A DNA stretch of 64,000 bases from Ceratotherium simum simum (lineage: Eukaryota; Chordata; Mammalia; Perissodactyla; Rhinocerotidae). Position 1 is the first letter of the stretch; each line of letters opens with the position of its first letter. The stretch lies in the NCBI RefSeq assembly GCF_000283155.1, contig NW_004454160.1:1380657-1444656 (forward strand). Direction: 5' to 3'. The position numbers were made by a program, and so were the translations under genes. Below are positions 1-10,789 of this stretch, one piece after another. Under the pieces are notes generated by a model. That model was not told the DNA's origin, did not search any database, and was given only the letters and a program-made list of their open reading frames with translations.

Positions 1-110
1 TAATTTTCTCTAGTCTGGAATATAATTAACCGTCACCTAGACAGAAATCATGTGAAGCCTGAGGCCAGCTAACTATCATCAAAAAGGTACTATGTAGCCA
101 TTTTGTATAC

Positions 111-1235
111 CTGGACCCGGAGTGGCAAATAATCTTCACAGAGATCATCCCACAGCTCCTGCAGGTCTGAAAGCTCCAAGGGATAATTTACCGGTGTCTT
201 GTAAAGGGGTTTCAAAGATCTGTTAAGGAAACTGGAACTAACTCCATCTGTCATGATATGGCCAGGCCTGGCTCCAGGTGGGCTGGATTTCACTGGAATA
301 GGAAGCTTGCTCCCTCGGGGGCTCTGGATGGGCTTATAATCAAGACCTTTAATCACACTAAGAGCTAGCTCCAGCTTGTGGTTACACATAAGCTGTGGAG
401 CCTGTTCATCTGAACAACAGTCACACTTTAGAAGTTCCTTTGCACTTCTCTCAGTTTCCTCATCTTTTTGTTGTGGAGGACTAGCCTGGACACTTGCATC
501 CAAAGATTCCACAGAAGATCCTGGTGTCCCTTCCTCCATGCTTTCTCCATCTGGGAGTACCTTCGTGCTTGGTAAATCGGGTGGCCCAACCTCAGACAAT
601 GCTGGTTCTTCAGTGCAAATACTTGTGGACCACCTGGTAGAAGGGCCACACGAGATACTTCTGGCCACCTTTCGAGGCACCTTACAAATGGCTTCATAAT
701 CAGAATCAGCAACCCGCAAAGCTGCACAACCACGGCATCTCCTGGGTCGGTTTCCAGGGCCTTCCGAAGCATGGCAGCTGTGTAGCTCCTGAATCTGATC
801 CTCATTTTCTACCCAACACTCAAACCCTGAATAGGCAAAATCTTCCTGGAGCAGTGCAGAGTATCTTACATCAGGTAAGCCGGAAATGTCAACCGTCCCA
901 TTCCCCGCCTTGGTCTCCGCGCCAGAGTCATCGTTATTCTTCCGATACATGCTAGCAATGCAGAACTTGAGGCGGTCCTTCTCCAGCAGCAGCTTCTGCA
1001 ATCGCTCAATAGAAAGGGCTTCGATCCGGGCAATAACAGTATCGAACCTGTAGATCCGATCGAGCATGAAAGCACATTTGCTGCAAGCAAACTCGGCTTT
1101 GCCATCGCGGGAGACATCCTTGCCCAGGACGTGCGAAAGCAGAACCTGGAGGTTGAGCTTGGATGCCGTGTGGAAAATCCAGCGCCGCTGGTTTCCACAC
1201 AGCTCCCGGGCACAGATCCTGCAAATCTCCTTCAT
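111..1235 (-). CDS. PDE4DIP: PDE4DIP (myomegalin), SMYLE/EB-binding isoform, first coding exon
   Basis: Encodes residues 1-375 of the short/EB1-binding form of myomegalin, a centrosome and cis-Golgi scaffold known to work with AKAP9 and EB1 in microtubule organisation. The ATG at 1235 has A at -3. The exon ends in phase 0 at a consensus donor (CCAG|GTATAC, boundary 111/110); reading through adds only six residues to a stop at 90. Visible in the protein: C5-x2-C8 and C51-x2-C54 with the motif LDRIYRF after them, resembling a ZAD-type zinc domain; a leucine-rich helix at about 70-92; further CxxC pairs at 167/170 and 271/274; a Ser/Pro/Glu-rich linker at 215-265; a basic SKLPIPVK segment at 309-316 fitting an SxLP EB-binding motif; and an acidic-aromatic end, LWDDLCEDYL. 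No polypyrimidine tract precedes the ATG, so this is a first exon, not an internal one. The family call rests on my recognition of the protein. No frameshift or internal stop is seen. Confidence 0.93.
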
Positions 1236-1511
1236 CTTCCCTCCTAGCGGTTGCCGAGCTTCCCTGAAGTGGCTGCTGCTCGGTGATCACTCACTGGCGC
1301 TTGGTTGCGCTCCGTCCCCCGCCTCCGCGGCCTCTGGCCGGCATGGCACAGCCGGGTGGGGTCCCCACTCTGCAGGGGCACACCTCTGCCACCCGCGCGC
1401 GGGCTCTGGGTACCACAGTGGTCAGCCCCGCCCCTCGGGGAGGGGGCGGGCGTAGAAACGCCTCAGGGGGATGCTGAGTGACAGCAGCGCAGGCCGCGCG
1501 CGGAACCTGCC

Positions 1512-1574
1512 ATGTCTCTTCCAGCTGTCTCTCCCGCCAGCCGCCGCGTCCTCAACGTCCTCTCTTTTAGCAGG
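1512..1574 (+). CDS. Candidate divergent first coding exon (21 codons), unrecognised
   Basis: An ATG at 1512 with G at -3 opens MSLPAVSPASRRVLNVLSFS followed by Arg, ending exactly at a strong donor AGG|GTGAGT (1574/1575). The peptide has three Arg, no acidic residue and alternating hydrophobics, like a mitochondrial presequence. It lies in the CpG island head-to-head with the SMYLE exon. I do not recognise the gene and have not found a following exon in the window, so it may be a non-coding divergent transcript or chance. Confidence 0.25.
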
Positions 1575-1642
1575 GTGAGTTCGCGGTACAGCAGCGGCCG
1601 TCCGCTGCTGACGCAAAGACTCGGAGATTGAGGGTCGGATTT

Positions 1643-1654
1643 CAAGATGGCGCC
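1643..1654 (+). promoter_or_regulatory. YY1-like motif
   Basis: CAAGATGGCGCC matches the YY1 core AAGATGGCG. In mammalian CpG promoters this motif tends to lie just downstream of a start site in the direction read, here the plus strand. Confidence 0.55.
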
Positions 1655-1690
1655 AGCGGCTCGGCGCCTGCGGCCACCGGCACGTTCCTC

Positions 1691-1705
1691 TGGGAGCTGT
1701 AGTCC
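1691..1705 (-). promoter_or_regulatory. ZNF143-like (ACTACAnnTCCC) motif
   Basis: On the minus strand this reads GGACTACAGCTCCCA, close to the ACTACAATTCCC element typical of housekeeping and bidirectional promoters. Confidence 0.55.
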
Positions 1706-1724
1706 GGGGGCCGGCTCCCCGCTC

Positions 1725-1734
1725 TGCGCATGCG
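1725..1734. promoter_or_regulatory. NRF1-like motif
   Basis: TGCGCATGCG contains the palindromic NRF1 core GCGCATGCG(C), with only the last base differing. Confidence 0.6.
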
Positions 1735-1740
1735 GGCTGG

Positions 1741-1768
1741 CCAGATTTGGCCCTCGCCCCAAATCTGG
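1741..1768. promoter_or_regulatory. Perfect inverted repeat of two CArG-like elements
   Basis: CCAGATTTGG (1741-1750) and CCAAATCTGG (1759-1768) are exact reverse complements separated by 8 bp. Each fits CC(A/T)6GG, the SRF site, with one mismatch. Myomegalin is known for high heart and skeletal-muscle expression, so an SRF role is plausible, but this is inference. Confidence 0.4.
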
Positions 1769-2110
1769 TCACGGCTCCTCGCGGTGGAACGCAGACGTGG
1801 CTCACAGTGGGTACCGGGTGGAGAGTAGGATGGACTGCCGACCGCTGCCAGGCCGCTTTCATCTACTAAGCTTTCACCAAAAAAGCGCATCAATTCCCTG
1901 GTGGATCCTCCCTCCCGCCCCTGAGGGATGTCCCGCGGCTCTGCGTGGGGAGGAGACAGCCGATTCCCCTCCCCCCCTCTCCAGGGGTAGTGCCACGTAC
2001 TCCGGACGGAGCAGCCTGGCAGCGCCACTAGGTACCGCTGCGCGCCGCCTCCCTCCAGTCTGCAGCCCCACATTCTCTCCCTACCCAGTTCTGTGCCTGG
2101 ATTAAAAGGC

Positions 2111-4640
2111 CCTGAGGCTGTGGTGGCGGGCGGGGAGAAAGGGTGAATAAAAGCAGAGGGGGCAGGTAGGGCGGATTTTAGGAGGTTCGGTTCAACCTCT
2201 CCCTCACCACTGGGAGTATCTAGAAAAGAGGATAAGTGTTTCTGCTCTCGCGATGTTTGGGGTTGCGGCTGCGGTGGGGGGTAGCACTCCTGGATGATTT
2301 GCCCTTTTTTAGAAAAGAAATCGAGAGGGCAGAAAGCAGTCACCTGAGAAGGAGTCCAGAAAATACCAGGTGAATGCAGCTGGTTAACCAAGGTTTTGAA
2401 GACAATAAGAGAGAAAATGGGCTTTTTCAAGAATGTAGATACCTAAGAGTAGATTACTATCACCGAATTCTCTTTCAGGTTTAGGAAGACTGCAGTCTTT
2501 ATTTTGGGGGTGGGAAGGGTAGACAAACACTAGAACAAAAGACCTAGTTTCTTTGAGTAAGAGTCCAGAGTGTCGGAGTGCTGCCCTCTGCAGAAATAGG
2601 GCTGGGAATTTCACTGATGTCAGTTAGTACACTGTCTTATTCAAGACTATACAGTGTTGGGTATAGAACTTGTAATGCACACGAAGAGTAGGAGGAAGCT
2701 GGAGCTCTCTCTAGGTGGAATCCAGGTGTCAACGGCCATTTATAATAAAGAATTTTCTCCCTGACTTGAGAGGCATGCAGACACCAGATGGGAGGAAAAA
2801 CAGGCCCAGCGATCATCAGGAGTTCCCCAGAGCAGGACAGTTCCCAGTTACAATAATGCTAAATTTCACTAACTGGACCTTGTGAGATAATAAGGCCAGC
2901 AACAGTCTGCATATTTCTGAGCCTCATCTCCAGGACAGAGCCCATACTCCTAAGCTTGAAGATACTCAAATGCCTTCAATGGGAGCTCATAATAAACCAG
3001 CAAACTTCTTACTGAGGATTAAATGAGATGATTTGGAGGAAGTGCTTTAACAACGTTTGGCTCATTAAATAATAGCTAACATTGTTGTTTTAATATAATA
3101 AAGGGAATATTTTAAAGTAATTTTAAGACTGTATGGGACTCTGCACACACAGATTGTACTGTTCTCTTATTTAATCACCAAAACAAAATCTTAGCAGCTC
3201 CATGGTGAGAGAGGACTGTCCTTAGAGCTTTGGGCTTCATAGGCTATAGAACTTGGCATATGTGACTTCACCTAAATATGGATGTTCTGGTCCTAAAACC
3301 AAGAATGTAAAATAGAGTTCCAACTAAAACTCACTACAGCTGCATTTTTGCCTGCCTCTAGGTATATGAGCTTCAAAGTCAGAGGAAATTAAACAACAAT
3401 CTTTGGAATCTGTAGTAAACTACAGAGAGGCAAGGAGTCTCTGGACCCACTCTACTGACAGACAGCCTGCCTGCCAGGACACCATCTGCTGTACACTGTC
3501 TTAAGTACTGTCCTAAAGAGCAGCAAGGACTCAAAGGTCCATAAAAGTGCAAATTAAGACATTAATCAAAGCCTCATCTTTGACAGTCAATGCAAGCCAC
3601 ATTTTCCTATTGAGGAAAATGCTAATGAAACAAAGTAATTAAGGAAACAAAGTACTCTTCAGGAGCAAACCCAAAATAATACTTTGTATTATTCTCTATT
3701 CCTTAATAAGATTTTGCATCTGACAGTCTCTAAATTTTAATGACAGCATATAGATAGCCTGGTGTAGAAGTGAAGTCAGTATAAATAGTGAAAAGACATT
3801 TACCATTGAAGGATAAATATGTTGGCTATAAGTAAAGGTCAACATACTGAAAGAGAGCTATACATATCTAGGCTTCCAACAACAGATAGGAATAAACCAC
3901 TCAACAATCAAAGAGAATCTTAAGATAGCACTCTACTCACTCCTAGAGAAAATATTTAAAAACCATTTCTCAAGAAATGGATAGTAAATTATAGTATTAG
4001 AACTAGTCCTAACATGATCATTTGGTATTATAAAATAATTTAATCCCGACTGAAAGATCACTGGTGTATAGATAACAAAATTTGAAAATAAAATTAAAAA
4101 ATAAAACAGAAAAATTATGTGATAAATTCAGCACTTCATGGTCTTTATCAATATCATCTTGGTCAAGATTTTGTATTTAGTTAACACTGGCTACCTATGG
4201 AGAGGCAAGCAAAATGGGGGGCTGAACAAGAACATTTACTTTTACTCTATATACCATGTATCATTTGAATTTTTGGCAATGAATGTGTATTTGTGTATTA
4301 TTTTTTAAATTTTTAAAATTTAGAAAATATTCTATAGTTAAAACTAAGAATTGTGCCAATTTAACACACTAATATCAGAATCTAAGTGGTAAAACTTGAA
4401 CCTAAAATGAGAATTTTTGCAACATATGTGATAACTATATATATTATATATATGTAGATAACTTATATAAACAGGTTCAAAGGGGATATACAAATTATTA
4501 AATAGTGATTATGTCTGGAAAGTGGAATTATGGATACTTATTTTCTTCCTTCCTCATTTGTATTTTATAATTTTCATTTGTATTTTATAATAAGCATGTA
4601 TTGCATTTGTGTTAAGAAAAAAAATATTACTAAGAAAAAA
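2111..4640. other. Intronic DNA, no gene seen
   Basis: AT-rich intron with no exon-like coding. A MIR-like relic is at about 3000-3080. The part after about 4250 resembles degraded L1M 3' sequence, but I cannot set limits. Confidence 0.5.
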
Positions 4641-4645
4641 GGTAG

Positions 4646-5250
4646 GATAAACACATTTTGGTATATTCATACAATGGAATATTAACTAGCAATAAAAAAG
4701 AATGAACTCTGATACCCACAACATGAATGAATCTCAAAAGCATGTTAAGTGAAACAAGCCATATACAATTCAGTACATCCTGTGTGATTCCATTTAAGTC
4801 TAATAAGAATAAAAATGGGGGCTGGCCTCATGGCATAATGGTTAAATCTGGCAGGCTCCACTTCAGCAGCCTGGGTTCGCAGATTCAGATCCCAGACACA
4901 GACCTACACCACCCATCAAGCCATGCTGTGGCAGCGACCCACATACAATAGAGGAAGATTGGCACAGATGTTAGCTCAGAGCAAATCTTCCTCACCAAAA
5001 AAAGAAAAAAGAAAGAAAAATGAATCTATAGTGATAGAAATTCAGCAAGTGGTTATGGGGGATAAGATGGGGTGAGAATTAATTGCAAGGGACCCAAAGG
5101 AATTTTCTGGGGTCATGAAAATGTTCTATATCTTGTTTTGGGTGATGGTTGCATGGATGTACAATTGTCAGAGCTCACTAAACTGAACATTTAGATCTGT
5201 AGATTTTATGTATGTTAGTATAGTTCAATAAAAAATATTAAAAGGAGTAA
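4646..5250 (+). mobile_element. L1M 3' end, split by an ERE SINE
   Basis: Both flanks of the SINE read as one L1 3' end: the left part has the TATTCATACAATGGAATATT motif, the right part has GGTCATGAAAATGTTCTATA and ends AGTTCAATAAAAAAT. Strongly 5' truncated and diverged. Confidence 0.7.
4818..5015 (+). mobile_element. ERE-type SINE (diverged)
   Basis: Head GGGGCTGGCCTCATGGCATA, tRNA-like promoter boxes, CAAGCCATGCTGTGGCAG and an A-rich tail. Flanked by the short duplication AAAAATG (4811-4817, 5016-5022). It is the most diverged ERE here and sits inside an L1. Confidence 0.85.
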
Positions 5251-5781
5251 ATAAATATAAAAATATGTATTATCCATAAACTTTTAATCTGTGGGATTTC
5301 TTTGGTAGAAAGTAACCCCCACTTTATCATAAGAATAGCTTTGAAAACTGGGAAGATAAAATATAGCCCAAAAGAAATTCCATAAAAAGCCCATTTGAAA
5401 ATTCAAAACTTTATAGTTCCTATCCATACAAGCTTTGGAAAATATTATTTTATATGCATATGCACACCACAAACCACACATTTATGACTGAAGCAAGGCA
5501 TGTTGTTAAGGTGAGACCTGAGGCTTTTGTGATGATTTAGAATAGGATAATTCTAAAACTTATCAAAGGTGAATAATAAAGGAAAATTTGAGAACAGGTT
5601 TCATATTATGATATGCTATTATGAATTAAACAAAATAATTTTATGTATCAGCAGTTTGCCCTCAAAACGGATTGATAAATGCATTCACACTTATTTTCTG
5701 TATTCCTAGGTCAAGTCACTTAAAGGCCAGACATCTGGTCTTCAGTTCCTTAATCTACAAAATAAACATGTTGAATTTAAA

Positions 5782-5964
5782 CAGCTGTTTTCAACCTTTG
5801 GTGTGTATCAGAATCACCTGGAGGGCTTGTTAAAACACAGATTGCTGGGACCTATCTCTTAGAGTTTCTGATTCAGTTGCTCTGGGATGGGGCCCAAGAA
5901 TTCCTAACAAATTCCCAGATCCTGCTGATGCTGCTGTCTGGGAACCACACTTTGAAAACTACTG
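5782..5964 (-). mobile_element. MER3/MER5-like hAT-Charlie element
   Basis: Short terminal inverted repeats CAGCTGTTTTCAA and TTGAAAACTACTG. The interior carries AGAATCACCTGGAGGG and GGGATGGGGCCC. Imperfect 8-bp target duplication AATTTAAA/AATTAGAA. Non-autonomous, no coding capacity. Confidence 0.75.
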
Positions 5965-5969
5965 AATTA

Positions 5970-7280
5970 GAACTATCCTAAAGTGTATTCAGAAAAATCT
6001 CAATCAAAAGATCAGAAGTTCTGCAGATAAATGGATACATCCATCAATGATGAAGAATTACTTATAAAATTGTTGAATTTGGAGAACTGTATTTGGAACA
6101 ATTTGGAACCCCATTTGGAACAATTCCTAAGTAGTAGTATGGTAGGGATGTTTGGCACTATCTCTATTTCGATCTCTAATTTTGGGGGCCTGGGAAGTCT
6201 CTCTTAGAACTGTAGCCACTTTTGTACCCCCTGTGTTGTAGTGTTTCTAAGACCTAATTCTGGGCCGGGAGGGAGTTTCCAAAAGAATCTGAGAGATGGA
6301 AAATCCCCATGTCCTAAACCAGTTGTATTAGGTTTCATTGCCCCAGTTATGATATTCGAAATAGCTGTTCTAATTACTAAAAACTATGCCAAACAAAAAG
6401 TGATTCTGGCAGAGAAGTTAAAGCAGATGAGGAAATGCAAGAATATCTAAGTAAAGCCCATTAGACTTTATGGTAACACCACAAGCACATGCATGATTTC
6501 CCTGTGCTGGTTTGAAATCTTTTAAGAAGCTAAAAACGATCATGCTTTGCATTAATTAATAACAGCATTTCAAAACACTTGTTTTAAAATCAGATTTCCA
6601 GTTCAACTACAGATTGCAGTAACATGGCTATCAGCAGAATCCATCGTAATATAGTAAACATGAGTCTTTCAAGTTGTTATTAAATACCCATAGTTGTTGA
6701 AGTGAATTAATGTTAAATCAATCAACCAATGAGCCAGAATTTATGCAAACTCAGTATGTCTTTTCCCTGTCTTCAGTGAGCTTTCAGTTTAGTTGAAGGG
6801 GAGAAAATGTGCATGCTACAATCAAAACGATTGATTGGTAAACTAAATGGTGCTGATTTAAATTCAATGTGAGTGCAGGAAAAGTTGTGATTAGTATGGG
6901 CTGATATAGTTGAAGCGGGCGAGAGTGGCCTGCTTCATTCTAAGGTGGGTCTTAGAATGAAGGAAACAAAGGAAGGGACTCCAGAAAAAGAAAATAGCAT
7001 CATCAGAAGTCTTGGAAGTTGGGTTTAAATACAGTGCTAGCCTGTAACTAAAGGGAGTATGTTGGAGATTCTATTTGACATTTGAATGGCCAGGTTCATC
7101 CTACTCCATACATCTTATCCTCTACAATTGCTCATTCAAAGAACATGTATAAAGGGCCAGCTGTAAGCCAGACACTATGCTGTGGTGCTATGGGAGTGCC
7201 TTGGCAACTAAAATTTGGTTAATATTTGGCAAAGGCAAAAGAATTTGGACTTAATGTTATGTACTTGAATAGAGAATGGC
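5970..7280. other. Intronic DNA, no gene seen
   Basis: Nothing coding recognised. A perfect 12-bp hairpin lies at 6933-6962, reported as a finding. Confidence 0.5.
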
Positions 7281-7790
7281 ATGATTAAAACTTTATTTTA
7301 GGAAGATTAGCCAGGCAACAGAATGGACTAGAGTTTCAGGGAGAGATTCTGGAATGGTTACAAGAAGACCTGCTAAAAAGCCATTGCAATTATTCATATG
7401 TGGGGTAAGAAAGGTCTGGTGTGGAAATGGAAAGAAAGTGGTAAATACGAGAATCATTTTGAAGGAATGAAAAGCAGGATTTGATAACATATGCAGAGAG
7501 GATGAAGGAAAAGAAACGGTTAAAAATGGAGATAAGGTTTTTGTTCTGGAAGATTGGTAGAAAAAATGGTCTAAATGAACAGAAATGTGGGAGTTGGAAG
7601 AGTCCATTTGCAAAAGTGAAAAATTTTGATTTGGGACATGCTGAGTTTAGGTGACTGAGAAAACCAGTGGAAAAACTAAGCGGAGCTCGTCTGCAATCAA
7701 AGCACAGGTAAGAGGGGGACAGAATCTCAAGAATGAGAGGGATGGTTAACATTGTCAAAAGCTAGAGAGAGATCAGCAGGAGAGATGAGA
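7281..7790 (-). mobile_element. L2 relic, minus orientation
   Basis: Resembles the reverse complement of the L2 3' coding region. The long minus-strand frames here are remnants of its reverse transcriptase end, heavily mutated. Limits are approximate. Confidence 0.45.
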
Positions 7791-7999
7791 TCAGGCATAT
7801 CATTTTCTGTAACAGAGCAGACTTGGAAACTTCAGAGTTGTTACCTTTAACACCTCAGAATCCTTCCCTGTCAAGCCAAACACTAAAATCTTTTTGATCC
7901 TTTTTCTGAACATCTCTAGCATGTTTAGAAATGTTTCTTCACATTTTCACTACCCTTTCCCTTTCAAGCTCTTGAAACCTGAACCATGTCTCTGTGAAA

Positions 8000-8480
8000 G
8001 ATGACATGAATGGAGCAATATTAAAATAGAGCCAGAGCAGCCATTTCAGAGGAATTGCCTTGCGTGCCTTGTTTTATCTTCCAGACTGGACCAAACTGCC
8101 AACAATCCAAGAAGTCAGTAAGGATAAGAATATCCTGTCTGTAAGGACTGATGAAATTGGACTTTGCTGATGACTGGATTGCTCACCAATCAATGATGTA
8201 CAAGTCCAGCCTTTTGCCTGAAGATCAAACCTCAGGTCAATCTATGAAGTACAAATCTAGCCTTACCTCATCTAGCACCAATGAAGTCTTCTTTAATACA
8301 ATTCACCTCATCTTTCCTTTTTCCCATAAAAACTCTAAGGCCCTCTCCTTTAATTGGGACACTGTTTGGGTTTCTACCTGAATCTATGCTCCCCGAATTG
8401 CAATTCTTTGATCCCAAATAAATGCTTTGCCTCTTAAACTGGTTTCTGTTTTTCTAGGTTGACATCACACAGCCCTAGGA
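8000..8480 (+). mobile_element. Probable solo ERV LTR
   Basis: Contains a short internal direct repeat (about 8190-8265), a TATA-like CCATAAAAAC at about 8325, and a polyadenylation signal CCAAATAAATGC at about 8415 followed by a T-rich stretch, the layout of an R/U5 region. No retroviral coding is seen. Family not identified. Confidence 0.4.
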
Positions 8481-8489
8481 GCTTACCCC

Positions 8490-9540
8490 TCTAATCATTC
8501 TGCACACTATTTCCAGAACATTCATATCCACTATCATTGTCCACTACCTATTGGATGAAATCTGAAACCTTAGCCTAGCATTTCAATATCTCTACAATAA
8601 GATCCTAATCTACTTTTCAGCTTCATCTCATACTTCTTACCTAACCAAATAGTGACAGGGTAAATTTTTGGATATAAATTTGTTTTGTTACCCGTATACC
8701 CCTGTCTCCCTCTTTTCTGGTCTAATGGTCAGGTCCTTAGCATTCCCTCGACTAAGAGTTTTTGCAGAGCCAAAAGCAGAGGCTTAAGTCAAATGCATTT
8801 CCTTACTCTTATAAAATTCTAAACCAATTGAGAAGATTAAGCCAAGTGTCCCAGTGGAGAAGAGTAGAGAGGAAAACGTCTTTGAGGTCAACAAAAGAGG
8901 AGAGAGTGAGCTTTCACCCAGATAGGGAAGAGACTGGGGGTCAAAGAGTAACAAGGACCCACTTCCATTCCATATCAGTGCCGTGGGGAAGCAGCAGGCC
9001 CTGGGAGGAGAAGGCAATGGGTGACTTGGAGAGGCTAGACTCTAAGTCAAGGGGTTCTTCTCCAAAAAGATTCCAATGTAGCAAGTTGTTAGCGTTGGCA
9101 GAACCATGAGTGCTGGGGCAGGGGTGCTTCAGTGGTGGACCAGTGATCAGAGTAGTCTCCTTGATGCTTTGGCACCTGATAAAACCTAGGGATTTTCACC
9201 TTCAAGTAACTGAGAGAGTGGGGAGGAGGAAGTACCAAGTAGATGAAATTTAATTTCCCACCAGCCTGATTAGAATAGGGATTCAAGATAACATTAAATT
9301 GATTTAAACAAAGTAACAAAATGTGATATTTCCTGCATAACTGAATTTGTGAATTCAGAGTAAGAGTTAAACCACTCTGAAACTTTTGTAGGTATTCATT
9401 GAGGCTCAGTCCTAGATCCTTTTCACCTCTCTCTTTTTATTCTCTTTCAGTGTCATCTCATCCTTTCCCATCTTTATACCACTAACTTCCAATTTATATC
9501 TGTAATATTGTGATTTATAATAAGAAATATATATTTGGTC
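8490..9540. other. Intronic DNA, no gene seen
   Basis: No coding exon and no repeat that I can name with confidence. Overlapping frames on both strands lack splice-site support. Confidence 0.45.
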
Positions 9541-9559
9541 TTCATCCTGATTCTGGCAC

Positions 9560-10300
9560 AGAGCTCCTAAAACCCTTGAAATTTCCTAAGTGATGAGAGT
9601 GGTAAAGGTTTTTGGTATATTAATGAAGTGACGTTTAGAATGCCCTTAGGTCACCTATGGATGAGGGCTGGTTGCCAGAGGAACCAACCATGTGATTAGT
9701 GGGTTGGAATTTTCAGTCCCCTTCTACTCCCCCAACAACCTCCGGGAAGGGGAGAGGGGCTGGAGGTTGAATCAATTACCAATGGCCAATGATTTAATCA
9801 ATCATGCCTATGTTTAAACACCCAAAAGGACTGGGTTTGGAGAGCTTCCCAGTTGGTGAACATTTGGAAATTCTGGGAGAGTGGCCCACCTGGAGAGGGC
9901 GTGGAAGTTCATGCCCCTTCTCACATATCTTGCCCTATGCATCTCTTCCATCTGGCTGTTCCTGAGTTATATCCTCTTACAATAAACCGGTGATCTAGTA
10001 AGTACAATGTTTCTCTGAGTTCTGCGAGCTGCTCTAGCAAATTAAACAAACCTGAGGAGTGGGTCGTGGAAACCGCTGATCTACAGTCAGTTGGTCAGAA
10101 GCACAAGCCCAGAACCTGGGCTTGTGACTGATGTTTTAAGCGGCAGCAACAGTCTTGTAAGACTGAACCCTTAACCTATGGGATCTGATGCTGTCTCCGG
10201 GTAGATCATGTATATCAGAAGTGGGATGAATTCTTGGACACCAGTAGGTGTTGGTGTTGTGTGGGAAGCGCCTCCCTCACCGCGCCCCTGCAACACACAT
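9560..10300 (+). mobile_element. ERV/LTR-like interspersed repeat
   Basis: Has an LTR-like polyadenylation region (ACAATAAACC at about 9980) followed by a conserved block, CTGAGTTCTGCGAGC through CTTAACCTATGGGATC, that I recognise as a widespread mammalian LTR-linked repeat, probably ERVL-related. Exact family uncertain. It contains the hairpin at 10102-10126. Confidence 0.4.
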
Positions 10301-10510
10301 GTTGGAATTGGTGATCAGAACCACTAAAAGAATATCTTAATCCCAGAATTCTCCTCTGAGTTCAACTCTCAGATGGCCAACTACTTATTTGTATCTGCAG
10401 ATGTATGTGTCAGAGACATCTCAAAATCACCACAGGAAAGACTGAACTCTTGATTGCCGTCTTCCCCTTACCAATAGTGCCTCCCCCTCCTTCCTCCTAA
10501 TTCTCCACTA

Positions 10511-10765
10511 GGGTCAGCAAACTATGGACTGTGGGCTAATTCCAGCCCCCACCTGTTTTTATAAATAAAGTTTTATTGGAACACAGTCATGCCAAGTCCT
10601 TTATGTATTGTGTATGGCTATTTTTGTGCTACAATGGCAGAAATCTTATCGCCTGCAAAGTCTAAATTATTTACTCTCTTTTTTTACTACTTTTTGCAGA
10701 AATTTACCTTTTTACTACCTTTTACAGAATTATTTACTACCTATTACAGAAAAAGCTTGCTATTT
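10511..10765 (+). mobile_element. hAT-Charlie DNA transposon remnant
   Basis: Starts GGGTCAGCAAACTATGGACT and carries AAATAAAGTTTTATTGGAAC, ending in AT-rich sequence with ACAGAAAAAGCTTGC. These are hallmarks of a common non-autonomous Charlie family. The right end is approximate. Confidence 0.6.
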
Positions 10766-10789
10766 CCTGCTTTTTGTTTTCTTCAATGT

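Larger units (their letters stand above)
1060..2110. promoter_or_regulatory. PDE4DIP: CpG-rich promoter region of the SMYLE form, possibly bidirectional
   Basis: This is by far the most CpG-dense stretch in the window, covering the start of the SMYLE exon and about 900 bp upstream. It contains GC boxes on both strands (CCCCGCCCC at 1426-1434, GGGGGCGGGC at 1442-1451), a YY1-like site, a ZNF143-like site and an NRF1-like site. No TATA box is evident. Such promoters usually have dispersed starts and often fire in both directions. The island limits are by eye. Confidence 0.75.

Noticed and set aside
376..1213. Overlapping frames on both strands within the SMYLE exon
   Set aside because: Shadows of the true frame, which is confirmed by recognised protein sequence and a phase-0 donor.
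1647..2105. Plus-strand 152-codon open frame in the CpG island starting at the YY1 ATG
   Set aside because: The ATG is part of the YY1-like motif, the composition follows GC-rich island DNA, and no domain is recognisable. Other frames over the same region are equally open.
1422..2430. Several minus-strand open frames upstream of the SMYLE exon
   Set aside because: They overlap each other in different frames within the CpG island and resemble no protein. Open only because of high GC content.
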